Translations under genes and position numbers: made by a program
In this document: positions 44,449 to 46,975 of the stretch, piece after piece
Layout of the letters: every line of letters starts with the position of its first letter
Numbering within the stretch: position 1 is the stretch's first letter
Assembly (NCBI GenBank): GCA_016841045.1
Contig: JAENZX010000028.1
Coordinates: forward strand, 1-46,975
Direction of reading: 5' to 3'
From: Thermincola carboxydiphila
GTDB lineage: Bacteria; Bacillota; Thermincolia; Thermincolales; UBA2595
DNA length: 46,975 nucleotides
Notes under the pieces: model-generated
The model's input: only the letters and a program-made list of their open reading frames with translations
The model's database searches: none
What the model was told of the DNA's origin: nothing

Positions 44449-45336
44449 ATGACTGAAGCGGTTGAGAAAGCAAATGTTCTGGTTGAAGCCCTTCCGTATA
44501 TCAGGAAATTTTATGGTAAGACGGTTGTTATAAAATATGGCGGTCATGCAATGATTAATGATGATCTTAAACAGGCAGTAATTAAAGATGTTATCCTTAT
44601 GAAATTAATAGGAATCAATCCTGTTATAGTTCATGGAGGGGGCCCTGAAATCACTGACATGCTTAAGAGACTTAACATCTCTTCGCAGTTTGTAGCCGGC
44701 TGCCGGGTAACAGACCCGGCCACCATGGAAGTGGTGGAAATGGTGCTGGTAGGTAAAATTAACAAGGAAATAGTTGCTCTGATTAACAGGCACGGCGGAA
44801 AAGCAGTAGGTCTATCGGGAAAGGACGCCAACCTGATTCAGGCTGTTAGAAGAATGGGTAAATCCGTTGACGTGGATGGCAGTGAACTCCTGCAGGACAT
44901 AGGCTTTGTAGGGGATGTTGAGCGTATTAACCCTGACATAATTCAGACAGTGGTTAGTGAAGGTTATATTCCCATTGTGGCTCCTGTTGGAGTTGGACAG
45001 GAAGGTGAGAGCTACAATATTAATGCAGATTATGTCGCCGGGGAGATTGCTATTGCCCTTAAGGCCGATAAACTGATTCTTTTAACTGATGTTGAGGGGA
45101 TATTTGAAGATTACAACAATAAAGATAGCCTTATCTCTGAACTGAAACTAGGGCAGGTTGAAGATTATATAGCTCGCGGTGTAATTAGCGGGGGTATGAT
45201 TCCCAAAGTAGAATGCTGTGTTCAGGCAATCAAAAGTGGTGTTGCAACGACCCATATTCTTGATGGACGCACCCCCCATTCCATTCTATTGGAGATTTTT
45301 ACTGATCAGGGAATAGGAACAATGGTAACAAAATAG
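44449..45336 (+). CDS. argB: Acetylglutamate kinase
   Basis: ArgB phosphorylates N-acetylglutamate and is often the arginine-inhibited step. The 295-residue product has KYGGHAM, VIVHGGGPEI and NINADYVAGEIA, all conserved, and an N-terminal helix EALPYIRKF as in arginine-sensitive forms. ATG 44449 follows SD AGGAGAGGAG; an upstream frame from 44383 would add 22 residues without an SD. Confidence 0.96.
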   Translation: MTEAVEKANVLVEALPYIRKFYGKTVVIKYGGHAMINDDLKQAVIKDVILMKLIGINPVIVHGGGPEITDMLKRLNISSQFVAGCRVTDPATMEVVEMVLVGKINKEIVALINRHGGKAVGLSGKDANLIQAVRRMGKSVDVDGSELLQDIGFVGDVERINPDIIQTVVSEGYIPIVAPVGVGQEGESYNINADYVAGEIAIALKADKLILLTDVEGIFEDYNNKDSLISELKLGQVEDYIARGVISGGMIPKVECCVQAIKSGVATTHILDGRTPHSILLEIFTDQGIGTMVTK

Positions 45337-45350
45337 AGGAGTTGAATGAT

Positions 45351-46544
45351 ATGAACACCAGTGAGATTATAGAAACCGGTCAAAAATATGTTATGAATAC
45401 ATACGGCAGGCTGCCAATGGCTTTAATTAAAGGTCAGGGTGTGCATGTGTGGGATGCTGATGGCAACAAGTATCTTGACTTTGTAGCAGGACTTGCTGTC
45501 AACTCTCTTGGACACTGCCATCCGGCGGTAGTTGAAGCTATCAGGGAACAGGCGGGTACTCTGCTGCATGTTTCCAACATTTACTGGATTGAACCTCAGG
45601 TAAAACTGGCTCAAGTCCTGATTGAAAATTCTGCCCTGGATAAAGTGTTTTTTTGTAACAGCGGCGCTGAGGCCAATGAAGGAGCTATTAAACTGGCCCG
45701 CAAATACGCAAAAAAATACATGGGACCGGATAAATTTGAGATTATAACAATGCATCAGTCCTTCCATGGAAGGACTCTTGCTGCAATTACGGCTACTGCT
45801 CAGCCTAAATATCAAAAGGACCTTGATCCTCTTCCGCAAGGGTTCAAGTATGTCCCTTTTAATGATTTTGCTGCCCTAGAGGAAGCCATAACAGAAAATA
45901 CGTGTGCTGTTATGATGGAGCCCATTCAGGGCGAGGGTGGTGTTAACACAGCAGATTACGAGTATATGCAAAAAGTAAAACAGCTTTGTGTTGACCAGAA
46001 CCTGCTGCTTATTTTTGATGAGGTGCAGTGTGGCTTAGCCAGGACAGGTAAACTATTTGCTTATGAACATTATGGAGTTGAGCCTGATATAATGTCCCTG
46101 GCCAAAGCAATTGCCGGAGGGTTCCCGATGGGAGCGCTGCTGGCTAAACAAAAGGTAGCTGAATGTTTCCAGCCAGGAGACCACGCATCTACCTTCGGTG
46201 GGAATCCTCTTGCAGCGGCTGCCGGTTATGCAGCAGTGAGCATTCTGGCCGACAAAGAATTTCTAAAAGACGTAACCGAAAAAGGCCTTTATTTTGAGCA
46301 GAAGCTGCAGGATCTTAAGAGTAAGTTTTCGTTTATAACAGATGTTCGTGGCAAAGGCCTTATGCTTGGATTGGGGGTAACTGTTGAAGCAAAACCTATT
46401 GTTGATAGCTGCCTTTCAAAAGGACTGCTTATAAATGCGGTAGCAGTCAACGTACTGCGGTTTATTCCTCCTCTTATTATCTCGAAGGAAGATATTGATG
46501 AGGCTGTTAATATACTGGAAGACATAATGTCACAGATTAATTAA
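45351..46544 (+). CDS. argD: Acetylornithine aminotransferase
   Basis: ArgD is a PLP-dependent class III aminotransferase that makes N-acetylornithine, and often also acts in lysine synthesis. The 397-residue product has CNSGAEANEGAIKLAR and IFDEVQCGLARTGK, the PLP-lysine segment SLAKAIAGGFPMGA, and STFGGNPLAAAAG. ATG 45351 lies ten bases after SD AGAGGA; a TTG at 45342 is too close. Confidence 0.95.
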   Translation: MNTSEIIETGQKYVMNTYGRLPMALIKGQGVHVWDADGNKYLDFVAGLAVNSLGHCHPAVVEAIREQAGTLLHVSNIYWIEPQVKLAQVLIENSALDKVFFCNSGAEANEGAIKLARKYAKKYMGPDKFEIITMHQSFHGRTLAAITATAQPKYQKDLDPLPQGFKYVPFNDFAALEEAITENTCAVMMEPIQGEGGVNTADYEYMQKVKQLCVDQNLLLIFDEVQCGLARTGKLFAYEHYGVEPDIMSLAKAIAGGFPMGALLAKQKVAECFQPGDHASTFGGNPLAAAAGYAAVSILADKEFLKDVTEKGLYFEQKLQDLKSKFSFITDVRGKGLMLGLGVTVEAKPIVDSCLSKGLLINAVAVNVLRFIPPLIISKEDIDEAVNILEDIMSQIN

Positions 46545-46627
46545 TAGCATATTAACTAATATATGTAAAATAGCTTGTATACTTTAGGTTTTTTAGTTAA
46601 ACTAAAAAATTGAAGGAGGCTGGTAAT

Positions 46628-46975
46628 ATGGTTCCGGAAACAACCCTTAAGGGGAAAGATCTCCTTGCTCTGTATTTACTGACTAAAGAAGAGATGATGC
46701 AGATACTTAATTTGGCCGCTGAGCTGAAGGTAAAACAAAAGCGTGGTGAAGCACACCCGATACTTGCTGGGAAGACTCTGGCAATGATTTTTACCAAGTC
46801 ATCAACCAGGACACGGGTATCATTTGAGGTTGCCATGTATCAATTAGGCGGGTATCCGCTGTTTTTGAGCGGGCAGGAACTGCAGCTTGGCCGGGGAGAA
46901 ACCATAGCTGATACAGCAATGGTGCTGTCACGGTATGTTGATGGGATAATGATCAGGACTTTTGCTCATTCAGAT
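46628..46975 (+). CDS. argF: Ornithine carbamoyltransferase (5' part, cut by window end)
   Basis: The first 116 codons run from ATG 46628 to the last base. The product has the carbamoyl-phosphate motif [19 protein letters not shown] and [20 protein letters not shown], typical of OTCase rather than aspartate carbamoyltransferase. SD AAGGAGG precedes the ATG. It is the last visible gene of the arginine run. Confidence 0.95.
   Translation, partial: MVPETTLKGKDLLALYLLTKEEMMQILNLAAELKVKQKRGEAHPILAGKTLAMIFTKSSTRTRVSFEVAMYQLGGYPLFLSGQELQLGRGETIADTAMVLSRYVDGIMIRTFAHSD

Overview
The window reads as the chromosome of an anaerobic, spore-forming member of the Clostridia. The ribosomal gene order is the Firmicutes one, Shine-Dalgarno sites are strong AGGAGG types, and TTG and GTG starts are common. 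A cortex amidase (cwlD) lies near rpsI as in Bacillus. A ten-haem lipoprotein cytochrome suggests the Desulfotomaculum/Pelotomaculum/Thermincola part of the class; that placement is inference from gene content only.

Region 1 (1-15138): end of tuf, then the S10, spc and alpha ribosomal operons in one direction, with secY, map, a small KOW protein, infA, rpmJ and rpoA. adk, normally between secY and map, is absent. Region 2 (15248-18537): the ECF-transporter energising module ecfA1-ecfA2-ecfT and truA. In most Firmicutes rplM-rpsI follow directly.

Region 3 (18538-31150) separates truA from rplM and is an accessory insertion. It holds a permease, an msrA-msrB fusion, a DUF2007-like protein, a flavoredoxin-type flavin reductase, a glycine-riboswitch-controlled alanine/glycine symporter, a large AT-rich HD + GHKL/Hsp90-type ATPase gene, a cold-shock protein, a DEAD-box helicase and a TPR membrane protein. 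It also carries two intact copies of a roughly 285-bp palindromic element. One copy sits inside a third, diverged copy. Base changes between copies preserve pairing, so the folded form seems to have been selected.

Region 4 (31173-40549): rplM-rpsI with their own promoter and leader, the decahaem cytochrome, cwlD, an AmmeMemoRadiSam pair (dioxygenase/AMMECR1 fusion plus radical SAM enzyme), a GH13 glucosidase, a 37-residue small ORF, a nuclease lipoprotein and a membrane metallophosphoesterase.

Region 5 (40550-46975): arginine biosynthesis argC-argJ-(radical SAM gene)-argB-argD-argF, the last cut by the window end, behind a promoter with an ArgR-like palindrome. The best candidates for undescribed biology are the palindromic element family with its nested insertion and the stand-alone HD/GHKL ATPase between its copies.
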